61,716 nucleotides of DNA from Planctomycetota bacterium (GTDB lineage: Bacteria > Planctomycetota > UBA8108 > JACQVS01), in the NCBI GenBank assembly GCA_016209605.1, contig JACQVS010000261.1:1-61716 (forward strand), given 5' to 3'. A program made the translations under genes and the position numbers. Under the pieces are notes generated by a model, which saw nothing but the letters and a program-made list of their open reading frames with translations, was not told the origin of the DNA and made no database searches. Of the stretch, positions 52,811 through 61,716 are shown piece after piece. Each line of letters starts with the position of its first letter. The stretch's first letter is position 1.

Positions 52811-54481
52811 CTATCCCCGCACCGCCGCTCCCGGCTCGCCGGGATCGACGCCGGCGACCAGCCTGCCGCCGGCGGTGATCTCGATGGCATACACCCGCCC
52901 CACCATCCCGAAGGGCTTGGGGCTCTGGACAACCTCCCAGCCCCGCGCCTTGAGGGCATCGGCCACGGGGAGCGGAAAGCGCGACTCCAGGAAGATCGTC
53001 CTCTCCCCGTAGCCGTCGAAGCGGGGGTGGAGGACCGCCTCCGCCACCGGCATGCCGTGGTCGATCACGTTGATGATCACCTGCGCCAGCGCTGCGGTGA
53101 TGCGCGCCGCCCCCGGGGAGCCCAGCACCAGGAGCGGCCGCCCGTCCTCCCTCAACCCGTCCTCCCTCAAAACGATGGTCTCGGCGATGGCGGTCGAGCG
53201 CGCCTTGCCGGGGACGATGGAGTTGGGCTGGCCCGGGCGCGGGTCGAAGCCGCTCATGCAGTTGTTGTGCATGAACCCCAGCTGGCCGGAGAAGACCCCC
53301 GAGCCGTACCCCAGGGAGTGCGAGAAGGCGGCGCAGTTGCCGAAGCGGTCGACGATGCTGACATGGGTGGTGTCGGCCGACTCGCGGTCGAGCGACGGAG
53401 CGGGGCCGCGCACCCCTTGCAGGAGCCGCGCGAGGTGCGCCTCCGAGAGCAGCTCCTCGGGGCGGCGGTCCATGAACTCGGGGTCGCCGTGGTGGTCGAG
53501 GCGGTCCCGCCAGACCGCCTTGAAGACGGCCCCCAGGCGCTCGATGTATTCGAGAGAGTTGTGGGCGAGGGCGTTCAAGGGGAGCTCTTCGATGAGCCGC
53601 AGGGCTTGAAGCAAGGCGGCGCCGCCGCCGGGGAGCGGCGAGGTCAAGATGCGATGGCCGCGGTAGCGTCCCTCGAGGGGCTTCTCCTCCTTGGCCTGGT
53701 AGCGCCGCAGGTCGTTGGCCGTCACCAGGCTGCCGTTCGACTCGAGGTCCTGGGCCATGACGGCGGCGATCGATCCCCGGTAGAACGACTCCGGCCCCTC
53801 CTGGGCGATCTGGCGGTAAGTGCGGGCGAGGTCGGGCAGCCGCACCCGCGTGCCACTCTTGAAGGTCTCCCCCTGGGCGTCGAACCAGGTCCGCCGGCCG
53901 TACTCGGTGAAGGAAAGGCGCTCGCGCGTCGACACCCGGCCGTAGAGGCCGGGGCGGATCCAGAACTCCGCCAGCCCGGTGCCGACGAGGAAGCCCTGCT
54001 CGGCGGCCTCGGCGGCCTGATCGACCAGCTCCTTCCAGCCGCGGCTGCCGAAGCGGCGGTGGATGGCGGCGAGGCCGGCCAGGGTGCCGGGGGTGGTGAT
54101 CGACTGGTAGCCGACGTCGTTCCCTTTTCCTTTGATCACGTAGCCGAAGCCGTCGGGGGCCTCGTGCTCGAGGAGGTCCTTCCACTGGTCCGGCCGCGCT
54201 TTCTCTCCGGCGCGGCCGTAAAATCCCACCGCCACCGCCTGCCGCGGCTGGTTCCACAAGACGGTGGCGCAGCCGAACCCGCCCAGCCCGCAGCGGTGGG
54301 GGTCGGCCACCCCTTGCACCAGGGCGGCGGTCACCAGCGCATCGGCGGCGTTCCCCCCCTCGGCCAGGACGCGCGCCCCCTCGTGGGCGGCTTCGGCCTG
54401 CGGGGCGACGACCAGGCCGGCCTGCAGGTATCCGGCCCGGCCTTTTGGCGGCTTGGAGCCTGAAGAATCTTTCATGATCAT
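52811..54481 (-). CDS. Gamma-glutamyltransferase family Ntn-hydrolase
   Basis: A 556-residue precursor from the ATG at 54481 (GGAAAG upstream); a TTG at 54520 is the alternative. It hydrolyses or transfers the gamma-glutamyl bond of glutathione-like compounds after self-cleavage. The nucleophile Thr is in SADTTHVSIVDRFGN, followed by SLGYGSGV and a substrate loop GFMHNNCMSGFDPRPGQPN. N-terminal GGNAADALVTAALVQGVADP is the family's GNAxDAAVA region. The C-terminus includes VLGSPGAARI (oxyanion GSPGG-type motif, here GSPGA). No obvious signal peptide, so it may be cytoplasmic or use a non-classical route. Confidence 0.9.
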   Translation of the reverse strand: MIMKDSSGSKPPKGRAGYLQAGLVVAPQAEAAHEGARVLAEGGNAADALVTAALVQGVADPHRCGLGGFGCATVLWNQPRQAVAVGFYGRAGEKARPDQWKDLLEHEAPDGFGYVIKGKGNDVGYQSITTPGTLAGLAAIHRRFGSRGWKELVDQAAEAAEQGFLVGTGLAEFWIRPGLYGRVSTRERLSFTEYGRRTWFDAQGETFKSGTRVRLPDLARTYRQIAQEGPESFYRGSIAAVMAQDLESNGSLVTANDLRRYQAKEEKPLEGRYRGHRILTSPLPGGGAALLQALRLIEELPLNALAHNSLEYIERLGAVFKAVWRDRLDHHGDPEFMDRRPEELLSEAHLARLLQGVRGPAPSLDRESADTTHVSIVDRFGNCAAFSHSLGYGSGVFSGQLGFMHNNCMSGFDPRPGQPNSIVPGKARSTAIAETIVLREDGLREDGRPLLVLGSPGAARITAALAQVIINVIDHGMPVAEAVLHPRFDGYGERTIFLESRFPLPVADALKARGWEVVQSPKPFGMVGRVYAIEITAGGRLVAGVDPGEPGAAVRG

Positions 54482-54607
54482 CGTTTTTCGGTCTTTCCGA
54501 GTTTTAAATTTTTTAGCCAAATCTATTTCAAAAGATCGATTCGAGATTGTAGCATAAAAAAATCCGAATTGGATCGGGTGGAAATCTTGAGGCGTCAGTA
54601 GTCCGAA

Positions 54608-56638
54608 ATGGAAAACCGTTTCCGATGGCGTAAATTCTTCAAGCCCGATGAAATAACCCTGCTCGCCATTTATGCCGGGATCGTGGGGGTCGCCGGAGGC
54701 GGAGGGGCCATTCTCTTCAAGTACCTGACGGCTCTGGTCCAGAGGTTTTTCTTCTCCTCCTGGGATAATCTCCTGGACGCCGCCTCCAAGCTGGATTGGT
54801 ATTTTATAATTTTGGTCCCGACAGGGGGCGGTGCGCTGGCCAGCTTCATCTTGTACTCCCTGGCCGCCCGGACCAAAGCCTACGGGATTGCCGACATCAT
54901 GGAAGCTGTATCCTTGAAGGGCGGCGAGATCGAGACGCGCTCCGTTCTCCTCCGCTCCCTGGCCTCGCTGATGACCATCGGGTCCGGAGGCTCGGTCGGC
55001 CGAGAGGGGCCCATCGTCCAGATCGGGGCCATGCTGGCATCGCGATGCGGCCAGCTGCTCCGCCTGCCGAAGTCGAGGATGAGAATCCTGGTGGGCTGCG
55101 GGGTCGCCTCCGGTATGGCCGCCGCATACAACACTCCCATCGCGGGGGCGATTTTTGCGCTGGAAATCATCCTCGGAAGCTTTGCCGTCGAGGTTTTTGG
55201 GCCCGTGGTCATTTCATCCGTGGCGGCGACGCTCATTTCCCGGGCCGTGATGGGCGACCAGCCCGCTTATCTCATCCCTTCCTTCAAAATGGCCAGCCCG
55301 CTGGAGGTCGGCTTTTACATCGTCCTGGGGATCCTGGCGGGCGCCGCCGCATATCTATTCATCGGGGCCCTTTCGAAGGGGGAGGAAGCCTTCAAGAAAA
55401 TCAAGATCCCGAATTACCTGAAAATTCCCTTGGGCGGGATGATCATCGGATTGATCGGGCTGCAATTCCCCCACGTTTGGGGAAACGGCTATGAAGCGGT
55501 CAACCGGATCCTCAACCAGCAGCTCGCCGGCGGATTGATCTTGATCCTCTTTTTCTTGAAAATCATCGCGACCTCGGTCACGGTCGGATCCGGGGGCTCG
55601 GGGGGCGTTTTCACCCCTTCCCTCTTCGTCGGCGCGGCCCTGGGAGGAGCGCTGGGAAACGCGGCCAAGTTCTTCTTTCCAAGCCTGGCCATCTCCCCGG
55701 GAGCTTACGCTCTGGTTGGAATGGGCTGCCTGCTTTCCGGGACGACGCACGCTCCCATCATGGCCATCTTGATGATTTTCGAGTTGACTCAAGACTACGG
55801 CATCATCCTCCCCTTGATGCTGTCCTGCATCGTCAGCAGCTCGGTGGCGCGCAAGCTGAATCCGGAGTCCATCTACACCGAAAAGCTGAGGCAGCGCGGC
55901 ATCCAGATGGCCCGCAGCGTGGAAGAAACGGTGCTGTATTCCAAGCAGGTGCAGGACATCCTGAGGCCCAACGTGGCGCTCGTTCCCGAGAACCTCCGTT
56001 TCGATGAAATCCTCAAGCAATTTTACGCCTCGAGGAGCGATTACTTGTATGTCGGGGATGGAATGGGTAACCTTCTGGGAACCATCAACCTCCATGACAT
56101 CAAGGAATTCATGACCGACCGGGAGCTGGCTTCCATCGTGATCGCCAGGGACATATGCGGCCCCGTTTCCGCAGTCTATCCAATCGATCGATTGGCCGAT
56201 GTCCTGGAAAAGTTCTGGATTTCGGATCTGGAAGAGCTGCCGGTGGTCCAGAGCAGCGACTCGAGCCGGTTTATGGGAGTGGTCACGCGCCGTGACATCC
56301 TCGGCACGCTGGACCGCGAGGCGCTGCGGAGCCGCATGCTTCTATCCCGGTTCATCAACAAATCGGAGGATGAACTTCTCAAGCAGTTCCCGGAGCTGCC
56401 GGAGGGATTCAAGATCGAAAAAGTTCCGGTTCCAGCGAAGCTCGCCGGCAAGTCGATCGAAGAGGCGAAGCTCAGATCCAGATACCATCTGAACGTCCTG
56501 GCCGTCATCAGTCCGGCAGTCAACGGGAGGGAAAGCCGGTCTTTTCCCCATCCCGACCTTAAGTTGAAAGCGGGCGATATCCTGCTCGTCCTCGGGCGGA
56601 TCGAAGACATCCAGAATATTGCCAGCGCAGGGCTGTGA
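54608..56638 (+). CDS. ClC-family chloride channel/transporter with CBS pair and TrkA-C domain
   Basis: A 676-residue membrane protein with ~10-12 helices. The ion pathway motifs are GSGGSVGREGPIVQIGA (GSGxxGREGP with gating Glu) and GSGGSGGVFTPSLFVGA (GxFxP). The cytoplasmic part has two CBS motifs (around YLYVGDGMGNLLGTINLHDIKE and EELPVVQSSDSSRFMGVVTRRD) and a C-terminal TrkA-C-like segment with LKAGDILLVLGRIED. These suggest gating by nucleotides or ions. Overlaps the next gene by 4 bp (GTGA). Confidence 0.94.
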   Translation: MENRFRWRKFFKPDEITLLAIYAGIVGVAGGGGAILFKYLTALVQRFFFSSWDNLLDAASKLDWYFIILVPTGGGALASFILYSLAARTKAYGIADIMEAVSLKGGEIETRSVLLRSLASLMTIGSGGSVGREGPIVQIGAMLASRCGQLLRLPKSRMRILVGCGVASGMAAAYNTPIAGAIFALEIILGSFAVEVFGPVVISSVAATLISRAVMGDQPAYLIPSFKMASPLEVGFYIVLGILAGAAAYLFIGALSKGEEAFKKIKIPNYLKIPLGGMIIGLIGLQFPHVWGNGYEAVNRILNQQLAGGLILILFFLKIIATSVTVGSGGSGGVFTPSLFVGAALGGALGNAAKFFFPSLAISPGAYALVGMGCLLSGTTHAPIMAILMIFELTQDYGIILPLMLSCIVSSSVARKLNPESIYTEKLRQRGIQMARSVEETVLYSKQVQDILRPNVALVPENLRFDEILKQFYASRSDYLYVGDGMGNLLGTINLHDIKEFMTDRELASIVIARDICGPVSAVYPIDRLADVLEKFWISDLEELPVVQSSDSSRFMGVVTRRDILGTLDREALRSRMLLSRFINKSEDELLKQFPELPEGFKIEKVPVPAKLAGKSIEEAKLRSRYHLNVLAVISPAVNGRESRSFPHPDLKLKAGDILLVLGRIEDIQNIASAGL

Positions 56639-56973
56639 AAGTCTTGAAGCGCCGAAGCCGAACCATTGTTGAACTCGTTTGGAAAAGCGGCCTTTTACAA
56701 TTTATTTGGGTGATTCTGGTTTCCGGCGCTCTCTTTCTGCTCGTCCGGTTCCGCCCGTTGTTTCTGCCGGTCCTGGCGGCGCTGTTCGCCGCCGCGCTGC
56801 TCTTCTGGATCCTGGGCTGCGTCTTCTCGCCGGCCCGGCCGGCCCGCCGCTGCCCGCGCTGCGGCGAGGAAGGGCTGGTGAAGCTCCGGCGCGGCGAGCC
56901 GGTGGGGGTGCGCTGCGAGAAGTGCGGCTATCAGGACAAGACCAAGTATGTTGCATACCTTGATGAATGGTGA
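56635..56973 (+). CDS. Small membrane protein with C-terminal zinc ribbon
   Basis: 112 residues. Two hydrophobic helices (LQFIWVILVSGALFLLV and LPVLAALFAAALLFWILG) are followed by a cytoplasmic zinc ribbon: CPRCGEEG and CEKCGYQDKT, two CxxC knuckles 22 residues apart. GTG start overlapping the ClC stop, so co-translated. Role unknown; a partner or regulator of the channel is possible but unproven. Confidence 0.75.
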   Translation: MKVLKRRSRTIVELVWKSGLLQFIWVILVSGALFLLVRFRPLFLPVLAALFAAALLFWILGCVFSPARPARRCPRCGEEGLVKLRRGEPVGVRCEKCGYQDKTKYVAYLDEW

Positions 56974-57392
56974 TCGACATGGAACCGGAAACTTTGACCC
57001 TCCTCTCGCGGATTTTTAACGGCCTGATCCTGGGGGCGGTCGCGGTGGGGCTGTGGCAAAGGCGCCGTCCCAGGCGGCACGTGCCCATCATGATCGCCTG
57101 CTTCGCCGTCGACCTTGCCAACGTGCTGGTGGTGGAGCTCAATCGCGCCGCCGTCGAGAAGGCTTTCAAAACCGTCGCGCAGACCGGGGACTGGATCCTC
57201 AAGTTCCACATCCTGGTCTCGGTGGTGTGCCTCGCCTGCTACGCCGTGGCGCTGGTGACCGGCTTGAGGCTCCTCAAGGGCGGCGCCGCCAGCCGCCTCC
57301 CCGGGACGAGGGGCCTCCACAAGAAGAACGCCGCCGTCTTCCTGATCTGCCGGGTGCTCAACTTCATCACCAGCTTCAAGATCGGCGGGTGA
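56967..57392 (+). CDS. DUF420-like four-helix membrane protein
   Basis: 141 residues with four hydrophobic helices (FNGLILGAVAVGLW, VPIMIACFAVDLANVLVVEL, LKFHILVSVVCLACYAVALVTGL, NAAVFLICRVLNFITSF). His residues in HVPIM, KFHILV and GLHKKN are arranged as in DUF420/YozB-like proteins. Possibly haem or quinone linked; unproven. Start is Met at 56967 or 56979. It overlaps the zinc-ribbon gene, forming a three-gene run with the ClC channel. Confidence 0.65.
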   Translation: MVIDMEPETLTLLSRIFNGLILGAVAVGLWQRRRPRRHVPIMIACFAVDLANVLVVELNRAAVEKAFKTVAQTGDWILKFHILVSVVCLACYAVALVTGLRLLKGGAASRLPGTRGLHKKNAAVFLICRVLNFITSFKIGG

Positions 57393-57397
57393 AGCTG

Positions 57398-57550
57398 TCA
57401 CCTATTCTCGGCGATGAGGGAGATGGCGAAGAGGTTGACGCGGGTGACCTCGCGCTGGAAGAGGCCGCGGGCTGACTCGAGGATCAGCGCCTCGACCTCT
57501 GGATTCGGATCGGCGGCAATGAGGATTTCATAGAGAAGGGCCAGCCCTGC
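57398..57550 (-). pseudogene. Possible C-terminal remnant of an unidentified protein
   Basis: About 50 codons ending at a stop at 57398 read like a normal helical protein end (LLYEILIAADPNPEVEALILESARGLFQREVTRV, in two halves, then NLFAISLIAENR). There is no start; the frame runs upstream into the FG-GAP gene with low-quality sequence. Family unknown. Confidence 0.3.
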
Positions 57551-57564
57551 CGGGGAAGGCGCCG

Positions 57565-60500
57565 CTACTCGCAGGATACCGACATCGCGGTGCCGTCGCG
57601 GAAGAAGCAAAGCGCCCGGTCACGCCCCCGGTCCGCGCACCGTTGAAGCTTAATGCACGGCTCTCCCTCCACAACGTGCAGCCCGGCCGGCTTGAGGCCC
57701 GGGTCGAACACCGAGATTCCGCCGGGCGTCGCCATCAGGACGCGGACCTCCCCGGCGGCGGAGGTGAGCACGCAGACATCGTTGACCTCGCCGTCCGCAA
57801 GCGCCGACGCGAGTACTCTACCGTCTCCCGAAACGATCACCACGGATCTGTAGAGTGTGCCCAGGACGATCTCGTTCTCTCCGTCGCCGTTCACATCCGC
57901 CACGTCCCAGCCGGTTATTGGGGATATCGGCAGCGAGAAGAGCGTGGAGATGTCGCCACCGGAGACTACCGCCGCTCCTCCTCCCGCGGATACCCCCGCC
58001 GAGCCGCCGCCCATGCGAAGACCCGTCACTCCCTCCCGCGCGATAACCAACACCGAACTGGTCCTGCCGCCCGAGGTCCAGGGGAGGATCGCCAGCCCCT
58101 TGCCTCGGTGCCCGGTCGAGTTGGTAGCGATCGGCTTGAACTCCTTCCCCTCGATCAGGGCTACAAGCCCCCAGACGTTATCCCTCATTACGAAATCCGC
58201 GATGCCGTCGCTGGTCAGGTCAACGGCGGACGGCATTGCCGTGTCGAGGTAGAAGCCCGGGCCATCGACGGTGGCAACTCCCTTGCCTAAGTAGTCGAGC
58301 TTGGTCACTGCATGATAGGTGCCGATCGCCGGCGCCTTTCGACCGTCTCCCGTGTCGTACGTGCATATCGAGTTTGCCACCGCCGCCGATATCCGGTTCG
58401 CGAGGAAGTCCGCCCTGTACCGCAGCTTTTCATCGTGCTCGAAACAGTACACGGCGTAGTCATGGCAGGCGACGAGGATCTCGCGCCGGCCGTCCTGCTC
58501 CAAGTCGTCGCACACCATATCCATGATCGGTCCGTCGAACCGATGCTCCCACCGAACGGTTCCATCCGCCCCGAGCGCCAGGAGTTGGTACGTGCTGGTG
58601 GCCGCAAGTACCTCTTGCGAGCCATCGCCGTCCAGGTCTGCGGCCAAGGTGCGTGTGATCTCGACTTCCGGTTTGTCGCCACGGAAGACAACCTCCTGCC
58701 AGAACGGCCGGTTGAAGAGTTCCGAGTTGTGCCCCGTGACGTTCCAGTCCTGCTTGTGCCAAGATTGTGCGATCCAAAGCCCGAAGGAGAGCTTGTCGCT
58801 CGGCTTTCCGATCCGGAAGTATCTTGCCTTCTGCCGAATCGGCCCCAGCGTGCCCTGCCCGAGGTCGGCGGCGTTTCCGTATTGGTAGCTGACCCAGTGG
58901 TGCCGGACTCCGGTGGGCGCATCCACGGTGCGGACATCCTCCTTGAACCCGTCCGAACTGCAGGTGACCGGGACGCTCTCGCCATCCATCCGGATGCCGT
59001 CAATCCAGGTGACTTCCAGGTCGCGGCCCAGGTCCCAGGTGATCCGGCCGTCGGCATCCTTGGTGAAGGCCACCCCTGGGACCGCCGCGTGGTCGGTTTT
59101 GGCGACCTGCCGGCGCGGGGAGGCTTCACCCCAAGACATCCTGGGGGCCTTCGACGCCTTTTCACCGGCAGGGGGCGTCGGAGTCAGAGAGTCCCACAGT
59201 TCCTCAAGCGCAGACCGCAGGAGGCGGGGGTCACCCTCTTTCGGTGTTCCGTCCTCCGCCGCAATGATGGTCTTTCCGCCGACCTCAACGATGCCGGGGA
59301 TATCGAGCGCCAGGATATCGGGCGAGATGAAGTACATCCCTCCGCCGAACCGAAGTTTGCCTGCGCTGACGGGCTTCCCCCCGCTGTATCCAATGAGGGC
59401 GATCTCTTCTGAAGACGAACCGCCCCACCGGCCCCTAACCATCATGCTCTCCAAGTTGACCTTCCGGACCTCGTATCCCTGCGGCGTCTCCCTGCTGTCT
59501 AGGTAGAAGGCGTTGTTGAAGGAGCCCTTCTCGCCGCTCTTCAGGTTCAGTAGCTTGCTTTGCCGAAGCTGGAACGGGCCGCCGTCCCACCACTGCCGGG
59601 AGGAGATCTCTCCCGGATCGTCCATAACCAGCCGGAAGACGCCGTGCTCGGTGTGAGCGCTCCAGACGTTGCCCGACAGGGAAGGGCCATCGTTGTTCCA
59701 CCACTGGTTGCTCAGCAAGAAAGAACCCTCGCGGCGCGCCGTGCAGATATCAAGCACGGCGAAGTACCTTCCCCTCCGCCAGAAAATGCCCCTCTCCCAG
59801 TCGATCCCGCCGAAGTCGCTCAGCCTCGCCGCCGCCATGCCTACCGTCGGGCCGTCTAAGTGGGCCAGGAGCTCGCTGGCGCAGGGCGGAGACTGCGAGA
59901 AGTCGCCGGAGTTGACCACCAGGGAGTTCTGGTAGAACCTGCCCGGCCGCGGCTTCCGCTGATCGTTCCCATCCGCGCGGAAGAGGAAGTTGTGGCCAGC
60001 CTGGCGGAAGATGCGGATGGAGTTCGCCTCCCCGGGCATTTCGGTGGAATCCCAGCCGCCCATCACGGCGAACTGGTCCTGCTTCGTCACGCCGGCCGCG
60101 TAGCCCACGAGGTGGAAGGTCTTGCGCCAGGGAAGGTGAGTGTACCACTTGCCGGCTGGTTTGCCTTCCTCAAGGCATGCGTGCTCCCAGTCGGTCCTGC
60201 TCGATTCCATCACCTTCGTGCCGAGCAGGAACGCGGGGGACACCGGCTGGGAAGGGACGGGCGTCGTCCAGTTTGCGCCGCCCATGGTGAAAGCCCATCC
60301 CGAGAGGTTCTGTCCGCCGGGCGCCAGCGATCGGAACTGAGGATCGTTCAGGATGAAGGCGACCAGCGCCGCCGGGCCCATGCCGTGGTCAGCGTAGAAG
60401 GCACGTCTGACGACGTTGGCTGCCGTACCCGAATCGAAGAACGTGGGATCGTCCTCGGCGAGAGCGTACCGCGGTAAGACGGCCAAGGGAGTCCACGTCT

Positions 60501-61605
60501 CCCACCCGACATCCTTCTTGCTGTCCTTGAACGAGGTGCTGAGGTAGTTGAGAAACTGCCGGGCCTCGGCACGCTTCCGCTCCAGGATCTCGCGCGCCTC
60601 TTCGTCGGGGCTGCCGTTCCTGAGCAGGAAGTTGCATGCGACGTAAAAGGAGAGAGTCCCGCACGCCTCGTGTCCGCCGAAGGACCGGCTTCTCCCGAAC
60701 TGCAGCCAGTACGGGCGCTCCTTCAGCTTCCCGAGTAACCAGCGAAGGATCAGGTTATCCATCTTCAGGTTCTCTTCCGGCGTCAGCGCGACCGTGTCAA
60801 CCAGGTCCAGTCCGCGGAACGCGGCCTCGGTGCCGTAGTCCTCAGCGCCGGGCGGCTGGTCCTTCTCAAGGTATTTGAGAAGCAACTTGCGGACGGCGCG
60901 AAGCCGCTCGGGAGAACCTGTCGTGTTGTAGGCTTCACAAAGTCCGGCGATGCGGTACATTCCCTGCATGCCGCCGAACGCCGTGTCGTGATCCTCCGCG
61001 CCCAAGCCCGCCTGGTCCTTGCCGTTCACCACGACCTTGAGCAGCCCGGGGACGTTCAGCGTTCCCGGGGGCTGAGGCGCGGGGAGGAGTCGGACAAACT
61101 CGTTCACCGCCATCTCCACACCGGAGACGTCGCTGCCGCCCAGCACCAGGCAATTCGTCTTGGTTCCGTAGGGATTCGCTACGGTTCGAAGCTCGAATCC
61201 GTTCTCACCAGGCCAGACGCAGGTCGAGTAGACGTGGAAGTTGGCGGCCAATATCACGAACGCGGCGTTGTTGTTGAGGTTGCCGAGTAGGATGAGGTTC
61301 TGCCGTTGGTACTCTGGAGCGATCGCGTACCCGAGCGACCGGACCTCCGAGTCCGGGCACGCCGGGAGATCGACACCGGTGGTGGTCTTGACGAATTCCT
61401 GGAATCGTTTCGCAAGGCGGAAATAGCCGACCTCCATGGCGGGGTAGACTATGGTGCACTGAGGCTTGCCGTCCAGGACGAGGACCGTATCATTGCTGAC
61501 ACCGACCCGGGGCCCCATGGCGGGCTCGGCCAATAAGGGATCAAGGCCCGGGACGAGAAGAACTCCCGCGGCAATGAGACAAGCTGCCGTACGAGCACGC
61601 ATCAT
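57565..61605 (-). CDS. Large secreted multidomain protein with C-terminal FG-GAP/VCBS-type repeats
   Basis: 1346 residues from ATG 61605 (GGGGGA upstream; the next codon is also ATG). The signal peptide is RTAACLIAAGVLLVPG. Residues ~35-190 resemble the N-terminal alpha-glucuronidase/DUF4838-like accessory fold (EVGYFRLAKRFQEFVKTTTG, then NLILLGNLNNNAAFV and LVLGGSDVSGVEMAVNEFVRLL). A ~700-residue central part has many Trp, Gly and aromatic residues, compatible with a helical toroid plus beta-sandwich as in polysaccharide lyases. The C-terminal ~370 residues carry FG-GAP-like Ca2+ loops (LDGDGSQEVLAAT, LTSDGIADFVMRD, VNGDGENEIVLGT). It probably binds or degrades polysaccharide. No catalytic residues assigned. 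Confidence 0.65.
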   Translation of the reverse strand: MMRARTAACLIAAGVLLVPGLDPLLAEPAMGPRVGVSNDTVLVLDGKPQCTIVYPAMEVGYFRLAKRFQEFVKTTTGVDLPACPDSEVRSLGYAIAPEYQRQNLILLGNLNNNAAFVILAANFHVYSTCVWPGENGFELRTVANPYGTKTNCLVLGGSDVSGVEMAVNEFVRLLPAPQPPGTLNVPGLLKVVVNGKDQAGLGAEDHDTAFGGMQGMYRIAGLCEAYNTTGSPERLRAVRKLLLKYLEKDQPPGAEDYGTEAAFRGLDLVDTVALTPEENLKMDNLILRWLLGKLKERPYWLQFGRSRSFGGHEACGTLSFYVACNFLLRNGSPDEEAREILERKRAEARQFLNYLSTSFKDSKKDVGWETWTPLAVLPRYALAEDDPTFFDSGTAANVVRRAFYADHGMGPAALVAFILNDPQFRSLAPGGQNLSGWAFTMGGANWTTPVPSQPVSPAFLLGTKVMESSRTDWEHACLEEGKPAGKWYTHLPWRKTFHLVGYAAGVTKQDQFAVMGGWDSTEMPGEANSIRIFRQAGHNFLFRADGNDQRKPRPGRFYQNSLVVNSGDFSQSPPCASELLAHLDGPTVGMAAARLSDFGGIDWERGIFWRRGRYFAVLDICTARREGSFLLSNQWWNNDGPSLSGNVWSAHTEHGVFRLVMDDPGEISSRQWWDGGPFQLRQSKLLNLKSGEKGSFNNAFYLDSRETPQGYEVRKVNLESMMVRGRWGGSSSEEIALIGYSGGKPVSAGKLRFGGGMYFISPDILALDIPGIVEVGGKTIIAAEDGTPKEGDPRLLRSALEELWDSLTPTPPAGEKASKAPRMSWGEASPRRQVAKTDHAAVPGVAFTKDADGRITWDLGRDLEVTWIDGIRMDGESVPVTCSSDGFKEDVRTVDAPTGVRHHWVSYQYGNAADLGQGTLGPIRQKARYFRIGKPSDKLSFGLWIAQSWHKQDWNVTGHNSELFNRPFWQEVVFRGDKPEVEITRTLAADLDGDGSQEVLAATSTYQLLALGADGTVRWEHRFDGPIMDMVCDDLEQDGRREILVACHDYAVYCFEHDEKLRYRADFLANRISAAVANSICTYDTGDGRKAPAIGTYHAVTKLDYLGKGVATVDGPGFYLDTAMPSAVDLTSDGIADFVMRDNVWGLVALIEGKEFKPIATNSTGHRGKGLAILPWTSGGRTSSVLVIAREGVTGLRMGGGSAGVSAGGGAAVVSGGDISTLFSLPISPITGWDVADVNGDGENEIVLGTLYRSVVIVSGDGRVLASALADGEVNDVCVLTSAAGEVRVLMATPGGISVFDPGLKPAGLHVVEGEPCIKLQRCADRGRDRALCFFRDGTAMSVSCE

Positions 61606-61700
61606 GCGACTTTCCCCCAACCGGGATTTCTTAAATGACAAAAGCCAAGTGGATTTTTTGCAAATCCCAGATAGACTGAGATCGTACCGAAATTACAGGT

Positions 61701-61706
61701 ATTATA
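61701..61706 (-). promoter_or_regulatory. -10 element upstream of the FG-GAP protein
   Basis: On the minus strand a perfect TATAAT lies ~95 bp upstream of the ATG at 61605. The matching -35 would be beyond the window edge. TTACA and TGTAA (61693-61716) flank it as an inverted pair. Confidence 0.45.
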
Positions 61707-61716
61707 CGAATTGTAA

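Overview
The window reads as about 62 kb of chromosome from an uncultured, GC-rich bacterium, most likely a member of the Planctomycetota. The main pointers are a PSD1/cytochrome-type protein with a DUF1501 tail, a dockerin-tailed surface protein with beta-propeller and Fn3-like parts, membrane-anchored prenyltransferase/squalene-cyclase-like proteins, a Tat-exported Gfo/Idh/MocA oxidoreductase, PEGA, TPR and HEAT-type envelope proteins and a secreted FG-GAP protein. The phylum assignment is inference from gene content. I see no rRNA, tRNA, CRISPR array, prophage or insertion sequence.

Layout. 1-3.3 kb: a shortened HyfB/NuoL-like membrane subunit, a small YjzC-like protein and a Phd/VapC toxin-antitoxin pair with a clear promoter and operator. 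3.3-9.9 kb: a sigma-54 activator coupled to a stand-alone T2SSE_N-like domain, a PKD-like/Fn3 lipoprotein, murD, and PEGA and TPR lipoproteins. 10-13.1 kb: thiS-thiG-CPBP protease, then a double-HTH regulator whose LexA-like domain has lost its catalytic residues. 13.1-16.6 kb: two tandem, promoter-bearing copies of a membrane-anchored cyclase-fold protein. 16.6-27.5 kb: a two-domain WaaP-like kinase, a chimeric PSD1/DUF1501 gene, a GT2 glycosyltransferase, glycosylasparaginase, MscS with a cNMP domain, an ADP-ribosylglycohydrolase, two 5'-truncated divergent genes and an M48/SH3 pair. 27.5-33.7 kb: a CHASE2 adenylate cyclase and a dockerin protein. 33.9-41.1 kb: an oxidoreductase, aroC-thiE-pgi-M64 peptidase, and a second PIN toxin-antitoxin pair. 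41.2-49 kb: a DUF6569 lipoprotein, a mosaic of four gene fragments, glpK and an M16 peptidase. 49.1-61.7 kb: lexA with a structured leader, a VWA protein, a barrel-like protein, gamma-glutamyltransferase, a ClC channel and a large secreted FG-GAP protein.

The most unusual feature is a set of apparent deletion or fusion joints at about 1.41, 19.08, 25.37, 42.83, 42.95 and 43.28 kb. At these places recognisable family sequence jumps to another position or another family, several times in frame. They are either real deletion scars or assembly collapses. The window sequence cannot decide between these, but read mapping would. Other notable items are paired intact and dead LexA-fold domains, two toxin-antitoxin promoters that predict (nearly) leaderless mRNAs, a modular hairpin repeat, and a perfect 16-bp inverted repeat in a probable 5' leader.
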